Shown here: positions 8,149 through 18,500 of the stretch, piece by piece
How positions within the stretch are numbered: the stretch's first letter is position 1
Layout: every line of letters starts with the position of its first letter
Assembly: GCA_911728455.2 (NCBI GenBank)
Contig: OU452230.1
Location: 2,468,300 to 2,532,299, forward strand
Direction: 5' to 3'
Length of the DNA: 64,000 nt
Origin: Marthasterias glacialis
Taxonomy: Eukaryota; Echinodermata; Asteroidea; Forcipulatida; Asteriidae
Notes under the pieces: generated by a model
Databases searched by the model: none
What the model saw: the letters and a program-made list of their open reading frames with translations, nothing else
What the model was told of the DNA's origin: nothing
Translations under genes and position numbers: made by a program

Positions 8149-10572
8149 TCAATTCTCCATGTCATCTGAAAAACAAAGAAGACCAACAAGCAAAACGTAA
8201 CTTCCAGAATTGAAGTATTCTATATCAAATGTCTTCACCTAATGACCTCGTGTAACTGGTTCCCACATTCATTCAGGTAATCAGATTGCTGTGCCGATTA
8301 CCAGGTACAACAAAGAACATGACACGGCATAATGTACGCCACTAAAATCTAATCAGAGGGCACTAAAAGATGTGTTCAGCACTGGGCCCAATTTCATGGC
8401 TCTGCTTACCGTAAGCGAAAAATCAGCGCTTACGTAAGCAGAAAATTCCGCGTTTACTTAAGCGTATTTCACGGGTTAGCAAGGAATTTTGGCTTCTGCG
8501 CGTGCGTAGTTCACGTAACTAAGAATTCCTCGCTTACACAGCTAGCGCAGAAATTCGGCGCTAACCTCATAAGCGGCAAATGGTCTTTGTAAGCGCAGAA
8601 TGACGCAGTAAGCAGAGCCATGAAATTGGGCCCTGTTGGCTAGCAGTGACCATAAAAATCTAGTTCATTTTAACCCCGGTTATTCTTACCTGGATTTTTA
8701 GTGTAATGGAAAGGGTCATCTAGCTGCATCCTGTCTTCAGGTAGTATCCCCTCTCCCCCGTAGTAGATATTCTGCAGGACCTCCAATGGGTTGCCTCGGA
8801 AGGCATGACGAAGATAAGGTTCCTCTGATCTTGAGAAGATCCTTCGGAAACCTCTCAGGGTCCCAAGACAACGTAGAAGGTTACCCTCGAAGAGCTGGTC
8901 CTGAAGTGTCTCGGCACACAGCTGCAAATGTTTATAAGATTCCTCGTCAACTCCTGAAATATTACATGAAAGACAAGTACAGAATTGGTCACTTAAATTT
9001 GTTTTATTATTAATTTTAATCTTAATCTAGCAGCTTACTGATTATAAACTTCATACCGGCACTTAACGTCCTCAAACTAAGGTAAAATTTCTGTTGAGAG
9101 TAATGAGCAGAAACTAAGACAACATCACTTAAATTATAGTACATGTTGATTTTTGCATCGGGGATAAAGAAACAATACAAATAAATTGATAAACAAATTT
9201 ACAGGTTGTTTAGATGGTCCATTTATTGTAAACTGGAGGATGGAAATGGAGTTACTGTTCCAAAGACCAATGATGTAATAAAATACCATTCATTCCAAGA
9301 AGAGGGCAATGATAGAGGAACTCAGCTTTGTTTTCACTTACCAGCAGAGGCTACAGTATCTGGAGGCAACATTCCACCGGTAAGGTAGACCTCTAACTCA
9401 TCTTGAAGAACTGTCCACTGAAGCTCAAAATCTTCACTCGGAGCAATAGGGGCTCCCTCGTAAATTGTCACCTGTTTAATGAATTTAGATTGAAGGAATT
9501 CTTCTGAAGGGTCAGCAGATCTTTTCACTTTACTTGGGAACAGTGGCTGGAATGCTTGTGCTATTGCCCGAGATTTCTGTTGCCATCCTCCCACAGCGCC
9601 CTCTGACATCGAAGAGCCTGATTCACTGCATGCTCCGGCAGCACCTGTCGTCTGTGACTGAGATTTCTGTTGGGACCCTCCAACAGCACCTTCTGTCATC
9701 TGTGACTGATATTTCTGTTGGGACCCTCCAACAGCACCTTCTGTCATCTGTGACTGAGATTTCTGTTGGGATCCTCCAACAGCACCTTCTGTCATCTGTG
9801 ACTGATATTTCTGTTGGGACCCTCCAACAGCACCTTCTGTCATCTGTGACTGAGATTTTTGTTGGGATCCTCCAACAGCACCTTCTGTCATCTGTGACTG
9901 AGATTTTTGTTGGGATCCTCCAACAGCACCTTCTGTCGTCTGTGACTGAGATTTCTGTTGGGATCCTCCGGCAGCACCTTCTGTCATCTGTGACTGATAT
10001 TTCTGTTGGGACCCTCCAACAGCATCTTCTGTCATCTGTGACTGATATTTCTGTTGGGATCCTCCAACAGCACCTTCTGTCATCTGTGACTGATATTTCT
10101 GTTGGGATCCTCCAACAGCACCTTCTGTCATCTGTGACTGATATTTCTGTTGGGACCCTCCAACAGCACCTTCTGTCATCTGTGACTGAGATTTTTGTTG
10201 GGACCCTCCAACAGCACCTTCCGTCGTCTGTGACTGAGATTTTTGTTGGGATCCTCCGACACCATCTTCTGTCGTCTGTGACTGAGATTTCTGTTGGGAT
10301 CCTCCAACAGCACCTTCTGTCGTCTGTGACTGAGATTTCTGATTTGACCCCTCCAACACAGAGACGCTTGCTGGTGGCGCAGTTTCTGTCGTCTCAAAAT
10401 TGAAAGTTGCATCTTCCCATTCATCTTCTGACATGCTGTCTCCCAAATCACCATCACTGCCTGAATGCATGTTGGCATCTTGTACATCTTCCTCATTCCG
10501 AATATCACTTTCAGATTCATCCATTGTTTCCATCCCGACCTCCTTTCCTTTTAGGTTGTCCAAGTTAGTTCT
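8149..10572 (-). CDS. Unrecognised 490-residue protein with 16-residue tandem repeats (three coding exons)
   Basis: Exons on the minus strand are 10533-9342 (from the first ATG), 8953-8690 and 8165-8149. Junctions follow GT/AG and the 1473 joined bases end in TGA. I do not recognise the family. Residues 1-60 are acidic (SEDEWEDATFNFET). About 63-316 are roughly 15 tandem copies of SQQKSQSQTTEGAVGG-like units, rich in Ser, Gln and Thr and probably disordered. The rest looks folded and helical, with IAPSEDFELQWTVLQDELEV, HLQLCAETLQDQLFEG and GNPLEVLQNIYYGGEGILPE. No signal peptide or membrane segment is seen. The first exon stays open upstream to an acceptor ending at 10573, so a further coding or 5'-UTR exon is possible and the start is uncertain. 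Intact splicing and the conserved-looking C-terminal part argue for a real gene. Confidence 0.7.
8384..8633. mobile_element. MITE-like element, 'GGGCCCAATTTCATGGCTCTGC' type, in the last intron of the minus-strand gene
   Basis: A perfect left end, gggcccaatttcatggctct, is inverted at the right end as agagccatgaaattgggccc. The interior is a set of gtaagcgcagaat-like subrepeats in both orientations. It is the longest member of this subtype in the window and lies between exons 8690-8953 and 8149-8165. Confidence 0.7.
9585..10347 (-). repeat. 48-bp coding minisatellite (about 15 units)
   Basis: The period is exactly 48 bp, so the frame is kept and each unit encodes 16 residues. Units differ by a few substitutions (SQSQTTEG, SQSQMTEG, YQSQMTEG, TEDAVGG), and adjacent units often share a variant, as expected from slippage or unequal exchange. 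The last units (GAAGACSESGSSMSEGAVGG) are degenerate. Confidence 0.9.
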
Positions 10573-10639
10573 CTGAAACTATATAATTAAACTCAGTTTA
10601 TTAAATATACTTTTAAAAAAAGTGTTATAAATGAACACT

Positions 10640-10880
10640 ATGGTGTATCATGGCTGAGCTATCTAGTGCACAGGACTCAAGTTCTAGTGGCTTATAGTCA
10701 TGCGGGCAGGGGTTCAAATCTTTGAGCAAGACACTTAGCTATAATTGCTTCTCTTCTACCAGGAGTAAATGGGTACCTGTGAGGGCAGAGATGGTTCTTG
10801 TGATTGATTTAGCTTGGTGCACTACACACTTGAGGCTGTATATCCCCCAGCTGGTATGGTCTTAGGAATGAAATAATATT
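10640..10880 (+). mobile_element. SINE-like element (family S2)
   Basis: It contains the family's 'ggggttcaaatctttgagca', agacacttagctataattgc, ttctaccaggagtaaatggg and tacctgtgagggcagagatg order. The same order is read in inverse at 17799-17973 and 47035-47405. The tRNA-like head is degenerate. Confidence 0.5.
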
Positions 10881-10887
10881 TAGTGAC

Positions 10888-11156
10888 CCGGGTGGCCTGG
10901 TTGGCGTACCGGTAGTGGTTTCTTTCCTCGCCTTCCACCTCTAGGACCCTAGTTCGAATCCTGCCGAGGGCACTTTGTGGATTGGGTTTTCAGTCCCTAC
11001 CTGATTTCGTGGGTTTCCCCTGGAATAAATCTCTGGGTTTTTCCTCCCACATCTAAAACTAAAACTTTCTTCCTTATCTTCTCTCATGGGCTCCTTGGCT
11101 AGTATAGTGATTAAGTTCGCTTTTCTGAGAATCATTGGCTTTACAACCACAACAAA

Positions 11157-11160
<4 letters not shown>
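10888..11160 (+). mobile_element. SINE-like element with tRNA-like head ending in a TAAA tract
   Basis: The head has ggtggcctggttggcgtacc (A-box-like) and a B box agttcgaatcc at about 10951-10961. Next come a body with gtttttcctcccacatc and a tail with ggctccttggctagtatagt, gattaagttcgcttttctga and then (TAAA)n. The 'gattaagttcgctttt' tail also occurs at about 24973-24988, so the two share a 3' body. Confidence 0.55.

Positions 11161-11211
<51 letters not shown>
11153..11211 (+). repeat. (TAAA)n microsatellite
   Basis: About 14 consecutive taaa units, directly following a SINE-like tail, consistent with a SINE 3' simple repeat. Confidence 0.9.
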
Positions 11212-11377
11212 AAACACTGTTCATGTGCCAAAACTGGCAGCCACCAGCACTATATGACTGGCCATTATTATTGTTAGTTCTGTTGAGTGCAAATAGAAAC
11301 CCACACAAGTTTAAAAACTTGATGTACAAGATTTGATCTTGGCCTGGCAGGCTTAGAACCTGTGGATTTACAACTTT

Positions 11378-11517
11378 TGAGTGTTTTTTTTATTAAAAGT
11401 TTTATAATGTAATCAGCTTAAGAAATTTACTTGGTAAATTTTTATTTTTTAATGTTTTGAAATATTTTTGTACTTTCACAATGGAGTTAGTATTGCGCCC
11501 TCTTGCTGTCAAAAATA
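11378..11517 (-). mobile_element. 'AGAGGGCGC' family element, reversed partial copy
   Basis: On the minus strand it starts with tttttgacagcaagagggcg and continues caatactaactccattgtga, matching the first half of 7145-7386. The second half is missing. Confidence 0.6.
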
Positions 11518-12140
11518 CGGCTAATTGAGTCATAAAGTATGACATTTTGCTGAAAAAGGGCAAGATTTAAACCCTAAAAAAATCAATTTTCTACCTTTCT
11601 CAGTTTTACCTGATCTAAACCTTATTGTTCATGCACACTTGCAGTTAATAATCTAGTAAGTTTATGCGGTGACACCATGTAATTATCTCTAATGAGTTGG
11701 TGTGGTTCTCCAAAAAAAAAAACGATGGTATAACAACTCGACGTTTTCGATCAGTATACCCTGACCGTCTTCAGGAGAATGCCAGACTCTGATGCTGCAG
11801 TTAATAGTTTCACAAGTCAAACAAAGGATTGGTTGGATTATTGTCACACTCGATGAAGATATATTTTCAAAATGTGTGTGTGATATCCACCCATTTTTTT
11901 TGGGGGGGTATCCTGTTACAAGTAAAACCGGTAACAATTTATTGTGGCGAAAAGTGCCTTCCTGCTAGAAATGATTTAGGCTAAGTGATTATTAATCCTT
12001 TCTGAATAGAGCTTACAATCGTATTCAGTCCTTGTTTACCTTGGAAGTTATTGATCAAGTAATTGTGAGTTTGTACATTGTATGTACTTGAGTAATGACA
12101 ACCCACACACAGCAAGTTCATAAATTGTACTACATATTGT

Positions 12141-12220
12141 ATTGCATTGTGCACTTTGGCCTTGCATTGTGCACTTTGACCTTGCATTTTGCACTTTGAC
12201 CTTGCATTCTGCACTTTGAC
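12141..12220 (+). repeat. 4 x 20-bp tandem repeat
   Basis: Four adjacent copies of cttgcattgtgcactttgac with one or two differences each. It is non-coding as far as can be seen. Confidence 0.85.
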
Positions 12221-13410
12221 ATGTAAACTTTATCAATGGTAATCTGTCATTTGCCACGCCTTCACATTAGTTAGCCAAAGTCTTTTGGTCATAGGCACAT
12301 ATTGTTTGTTAGTGTAACCAAAGATACTAGAAACACAAGATGGAACACATGTGCCGTTTTGCACGGTAACATATGTAGTGCCTTTATACCTACTGTAAGC
12401 CATAAATTTCACTGATTTACTTGTCATGCTTGTGGTCAAGAACACAACTGACCACATAAACAATTTCCCAATAAACAGGTGGCATGGTCAAGTCAGAAAA
12501 CTGACCTCATAGACAATTTCCCAGTAATTTCCAAGTAGACCAATTACCCCAAATAATTTAATGACCGCTCTTTCAAGATCTCCCCAAGTATCACTTGTAA
12601 ATGTCCATCGCCACCCTAGACTCCAATGACCCCCATTGATTTAATATAATTCATCAAGACTTTATACATGTCATGATGTAGGTTTCACAATATATATTTT
12701 AACAATCCTGTAGTTTTAGTCGGTCTCCCTTTCTGTTCTCCTACGAGTAGCACCATGGAGTCACCTTCTTTGTAAAGCAAGAAATAAACATCTTTAAGCC
12801 CAAAGAAGCCTCACTGTGTCTTTTCTACAAGTCCCTTCTCTATCGTCTATTACCTCGTCCATTTCTACCCACCAAGTACACATATTCCTGTGTTACACTA
12901 CCAACCGCGTGATGGTGCCCTTCCCCATGTATCAATTTTGCTAGGATTATTGACACAAGTCATTGCCGAACACCAAATTTTGGATCTGCCTTCATCTTTT
13001 TTTAGTTGGTGGGAATGTCTGGCGTAAGTTTTTCCGTTCAGTATGCCCTACTTTTTGCGCAAACGAACCTTGGTTTTACCTACCAAACGACAGTGGGCGC
13101 CCCCTTCTGCTTTTCGTGTTTCTAAATAGAGTGCCCTATCCTGGTTTTGTAGTATCGTTGGTTCAACAAATTACTTTTGGTGGCACATGCTTGTTTACAA
13201 GTTTGCCCAGGTCGCATGTCCATGTGAATGCTGTAAATTATGATCTAAAGAAATCTTAAAGGCAAATGCAGTCTAGGAATACCTCCCCCTCCCCCACCGC
13301 CTCTCCCCCGCCCCCTCTCTCTCTCTCTATAAAATGTCCAAGAAGTGGAACAGAGCCATGTCCATGGATGAAAAGAAACATTGTCATGTATGACAATGAC
13401 ATGCTCTACA

Positions 13411-13490
13411 TTACTCCTAGAAATATGAGGTTCGTTCCACTATCGTTCGTGGAGACGATAGCGGAACAAACCTCATAGTTCTAGGAGTAG
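13411..13490. repeat. Inverted repeat (hairpin)
   Basis: The arms are ttactcctagaaatatgagg and cctcatagttctaggagta, extended inward by gttcc-cactatcg and cgatagcggaac. A short ttcgtggaga loop lies between. No coding content. Confidence 0.7.
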
Positions 13491-13553
13491 CTCTATGCTC
13501 TACCTTAACTCCGAATAGCATTGTGTACTGCATATTGTTAGTGTCAGACTCAG

Positions 13554-13649
13554 CCTAGACCCAGTAACTGTGGCGCCGTACTTCTTTTTTGAGATTTTGA
13601 CATTAAAATCTCAAAAGAGGAGTACAGCTTCTCAGTTACTGGGTCTAGG
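13554..13649. repeat. Inverted repeat (hairpin) with CTAGACCCAGTAACTG ends
   Basis: The arms cctagacccagtaactg and cagttactgggtctagg are perfect inverses, continued inward by gtacttcttttttgagatttt and aaaatctcaaaagaggagtac with minor mismatches. The element at 14592-14735 has the same terminal words. Confidence 0.75.
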
Positions 13650-13949
13650 CGCAGCCAACACAAAAAGCTGTTTGGAGCTAGCTCTCCTGGCCAGCAGAGC
13701 GAGGAGAAGAACTTACATGATCCCTTACTAGTCCGCTCATTTTGTCGAGATATCTGCTAAATCAGTACCACTACCAGAGTATAATGCAGAAACCCGCTTT
13801 CCAGTTTGCGTCCTGCTCGTGCTTTAAGGAAATATACTATCACTGACAGAGAAACATCTAATTAATAATCATCACTCTTTGCTCTACGAAATCCGAGACA
13901 ACGATGTTCGTCATCAGGTATATCTTGCACTCCTCGGGGGAAGTCCCAT

Positions 13950-14130
13950 ACTTCCATTTTTGTTCAATGACGTAAAGACTAATGGAAAAGCCCTACAAAA
14001 AAAGAAGTTGTGACATCACAACATGGCGCTGCCCATAAATATCAAGCGTGGAAGAGCAGTGGTGTGAAAGTTGAGGATCAATTCGACCAATTTTAGTCCG
14101 GTTTTGCTCGACGTTAATCTGAGATCTATT
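13950..14130 (-). promoter_or_regulatory. Possible promoter of the unrecognised minus-strand gene
   Basis: A locally GC-richer stretch holds tgacgtaaag, tgtgacatcaca (CRE-like) and, on the minus strand, ggcagcgccatgttg, resembling a YY1 site as found at TATA-less promoters. It lies upstream of both the minus-strand gene at 10.57 kb and, in the other direction, GTPBP3. This is inference from motifs only. Confidence 0.25.
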
Positions 14131-14591
14131 GATAAAGTGAAGACACAATCAAATGTGTGAATATCACTGGCTCTGGTGCAGTCGACCGGTCTTATTATTT
14201 GGCAATAAAATATCTATCATTCAAAAATCAACACCATCAACGCTATACAACTTGTATAACGAAACACCACACTACCATACCACTTACCAGACTACAGTGC
14301 ACGGCAGTGACAGTGAGTAACACGGAGTTTAGTTTAAGTTAGCTGTCAGTTTTACTTTCAATATTTTTGACAACTTTGAATGGAATTAAACTTGACTTCG
14401 GTACAATTACAAATTAAATTTATTTGTGTTATAAATAATAATTACTATTTATTAATATTACTTTAGTATTTTTAGTTTTACTACTTTTACTTAGAAAGTA
14501 TAAAACTTAGCACAGTAGGAATACAATCTAGTATTAGTATTAGTAAGTTTTGCTGTGACACCATGTAATTATCTTGAATATGAGTTGGGGT

Positions 14592-14735
14592 TAGACCCAG
14601 TATCTGGGGTGCTGTATTCCTTTCGATTTTGACTTCATGTGTCGTACTTAGCACAAACCGATAAAGTCAAAATCTGTAAAAAAGAGTACCGACACCCCAG
14701 GTAGTTACTGGGCATGCTGGGTCTAGGTTGGGGTG
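14592..14735. repeat. Imperfect inverted repeat related to 13554-13649
   Basis: It starts tagacccagtatctggggtg and ends caccccag...tactgggcatgctgggtcta in inverse order. The interior includes cgattttgacttc opposite gaaaagtcaaaatc-like sequence. Exact limits are approximate. Confidence 0.5.
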
Positions 14736-15502
14736 GTGCTGAAATTAAACGATGGAACTTTAACAACTCGACATTGCAATCATTATGCTCTGATCGTCTG
14801 CTTCAAAGATTCTCTTTATACAGTTATATAGCACCAGTGTTTTTGTTTTAATTCTCTATCCAGAAAATTTGCAGGCTCATGTGCACGCTCTGTAGTGGAA
14901 TGTCCAGGCGACCTTTATTCTGGTATTCCAACATTCCATTTTATCACGTACGTAATCAAATTTATTACACACTGCAATACACTTCCTGAATGGTGTCCTC
15001 TCTTGGCCACTTTACATCTGGAGCAACGTTGTTGTTTACTGGTTGTTTTCCCAGGGGCCTTTCTTCCCAGGTACTTCGCTATGTAGAGGTGCCCGCTCTA
15101 GGTGACGAGAGGTAACTTTTGTTCACGGGCTTGTTTCTGAGTGGTCAGTTCTTGGTATGTTTTTTATGATGGGACATACTCTGGACCAATCAGGGCCACG
15201 CTTGCCAATGACGGTTCGGGAGTGGGCGCCAGGAGTTGAATTTGATTCACTTTTGTTACAGTTTCTTTAAACCATATATTTCAAGTCAGTCAGGTATATC
15301 ATGTTGTTTATTGTGTGTTGTCGGTGTGTTTTTTTGGTGTGTTTAAACATCCCCCACTTGCTGGCTCAGACAATATTTTCATGTATACACGACATCCGCC
15401 AACTGACCAACGAAAGCTGGTTTTGTTTGAAACAATCATGTGCCATATTTTACGGTGTTGAAAATCTTTTTCTACCACATTTCAGATTGGCAACTCTACA
15501 GT

Positions 15503-18500
15503 ATGTATAAATGTTGGTTAGAGTGGATCAAATTATGTTTTTGGAGTTCCAAGGGCATCCAACATTCTCGGAGGACATTACGCGTTTCTTCATCGGGTTA
15601 CCTTGACAACTCATCTGCAAGATACCTAGCTTCAGTCCGTGCGAAATTTTCAGTAAGAACACTTCCGCCATCTTTTATTCCAAGACGAGATCACCACCTT
15701 TGGACTCCAAGCCAACCGCGCTGGACAAGGGGATATCAAATGACAAAGCACCCAAATCAGGAGTGTTTGAGCTCAACATTTTACAGGAATTCTCGGACAA
15801 CTCGTCACTCTTCCACAAAACAATCTGCAGATACAATATTTGCCCTGTCGTCTGGTCAGGGGAAGTGTGGTGTCGCCGTTATTCGTGTTTCTGGTCCCAA
15901 GACATCTGATGCCTTGTTACAAACAATCCAAACGAAGCATCTACCCGAGGCCAAGATGGCCAGTTTAACAAGACTCTACAACCCGGCTGATGGAGAGGCT
16001 GTTGACAAAGGACTTGTCGTTTGGTTTCCAGGTAAATATTACAGAGGACCAGGGGCCGATTTTCGTGGCGCTGCTCACAACAAAATTCTGTACTAATACA
16101 GGGACCCTGTGGGCTGTAAGCACAGTATTCTGTGGCAAGCGACACCATGAAATTGGGCCCAGGTAGTGCCCATTTTTAGCGACTTCAGCTACGGCTGTGT
16201 CCATCCAGTGGCAGCATTGACAAATAATCCTTTTAAACGATCTGGCCAGAGCCACGAGCAAAAGACATTTTGGTATACGCTGCTTGTGGCCGTTGTGGTC
16301 TCTTAATCAGTTGCCTCTGGGGTTCTTTCATTTTTTTCCCATCCAGTTTGACGATAATGTTCTCTCAGAATAGCCAGAATCGTTGTTCTTGACAAAGCCA
16401 GGAGAACAAAGGTTTTCTTTATTGCGCCGTGATTTTTGTTTTCTCTAGTGAGAAAATGTCAAATTCATTCACCGTAAATTGCAAAACATTGGCCACGAGA
16501 TACAGCATAGCATTGGTACTAAACCCAGAACAAAGGCTGGATCCCCCGATTATTCTGACTTACCTCCATTGAGCCGAACTACAATGAATAAACAATGATG
16601 GAAGCCTCTCAATGTCTCGTAATCCTCTTCTTAAAAACAAAAGGACAAAGGTCTGGCATCGGAGATTACACAATAATGCCTGCACAATAGCCAAAAATGG
16701 GCGAAATATTGAGCGTCAACTGTCCTGTTGGTGTGGGTGAAGTTAAGGGTTACACAGTGGGTGCGTGCTCTGTGCAAGCTCAGCATGGTCCTAACGTCAC
16801 GCGTTTGCTGGCTCAAAAATATTTTCATGGATACACGTCAGCTGGCACCAACTGGTTAAGGGTTAAGAGTTGTTCTGCTAAAGAGCACCAGGGTAGTGAA
16901 AATGTCAACTCTTGCTCTGTCTGGTTCAGAAACCTCTTCTAAAAAGAGAAAGTAGTCACATGGCTGTCTCCTATAAAATAGCTTAACTCTAACCTACAAC
17001 ACTAGGCTAAGAGAAAAATCGTATTCATTTCAGATTTGACCATTTATCAAGATGTTTAGTTACTTTTGGTACTTTTGTTGTAATTTCAAAAGAAGCAATT
17101 TGGGACCAACAAAAAAAAATTGACTAGAGCTGCATTTGAACCGGGGACCTCTGGGTTTACTTGCTGCTGCTTTACCGAGCAAGCTATCTAGCCCCATGTT
17201 GACGGTTTCCCTATTTTGTAAGTTTTTTTCGGAGGTGGGCGAAATACTTTAATGTAAAAAAAAATTAGGAAAAAACATCGTCTGCAAGCATTGTGTACAC
17301 ATGACACACTGACTTTACCAGCAGGATCAAGTGTGGCTGCTGAAATTTCAAACATTTTACCAAAGGTGGTTTTGATTCGACTGAAATCTAGTTTGGATTC
17401 CGCATTCAGGTCCTCAGAGTTTCACAGGTGAAGACGTATGCGAGTTTCATGTGCATGGAGGACCTGCCGTTGTTGCTGCAATGCATTCTGTTCTTGGTGA
17501 CATTGAGGGGCTAAGGCCTGCAGAACCCGGTGAATTCACCAAGCGGTAGGTATTACGTAATCCAAGCTACTACTTGGATTCCAGTACCGATCACAAAAAT
17601 CATCTTTCGGAAAAAAAATAATGATGGACTGTTACTTAACAACAATACTGAGCATTTATTAGGCATTTTTAAACATTGTGCCTTACACTACTACTACCCC
17701 CTGTTCATTGGGCCTTAAGCCTTCCTGAAGTCATCTCAACTCCTTTGGAGTATGCAGCACCGGCAGCCAAATTGGCACACTGGCTGCTAATCATTCACAT
17801 CAACAATCTCCACCCTCGCAGGTACCCATTTACTCCTGGGTGATGAGAAGCAATTAAAGTTAATTGTCTTGCCCAAGAACACAAGTGTCACAACCTGGAT
17901 TCGAACCCACACTCTGATGACTCAGTCATCAGAAGTTTGAATTTGATGCCCTAGACCACTAGGTCACGACAAGGATAATACTTGAGGATATAAGGATAAT
18001 ACTTGAAATTTCTCTCTTTTTATGTTCCCAGTGCTTTTTTGAACGGTAAGCTGGACCTGACGGAGGTGGAAGGCCTAGGGGATTTGATTCATGCGGAGAC
18101 TGAGGCCCAGAGAAGACAAGCTCTGAGGCAGATGGACGGAGACCTCAGCAAGATGTACAGCTCTTGGAGGACACAACTCCTCAGAGTGAGAATCGCAGTC
18201 AAAGATCCTTGAGAAACTGAGGCTGTGTCTGAATTGATGGCTTTGGCAGTGGCTTCAGCGTTGCCGTTGCAGCCAGTGGCCATAGCCGTAGCCGAAGTCA
18301 ATTAATTTGGACATGGCCTTAACTCTTTAACTCCGTTATAAAGTCCTTTTATGGCTGCACGGGCACAACTCAAATGGACGGCAAAGCCATTTATGACCTC
18401 AATTTTGTAGTTAAATGACAAACCAAAACAATTCCGTCCATATGCGTGCAGACATTCCAGAGTCAAAGAGTTAACCTTTATGGTAACAGGATGTTATTAT

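Larger units (their letters stand above)
10573..15502. other. Intergenic region upstream of GTPBP3
   Basis: It separates two divergently transcribed genes. I see no protein-coding exon. It holds SINE-like copies (10640-10880, 10888-11160), a TAAA tract, part of an 'AGAGGGCGC' element (11378-11517), a 4x20-bp repeat, three hairpins (13411-13490, 13554-13649, 14592-14735) and a possible promoter near 13950-14130. 12222-12897 is TG...CA bounded and could be a decayed solo LTR, which I could not prove. Confidence 0.55.

Noticed and set aside
9534-10403. Long plus-strand open frame (about 289 codons, SSVTDISVG-type repeats)
   Set aside because: It is the antisense of the 48-bp coding minisatellite. 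A 48-bp period is a multiple of three, so one stop-free unit keeps any such frame open. The minus strand has matching splice sites and unique flanking domains; the plus strand has neither.
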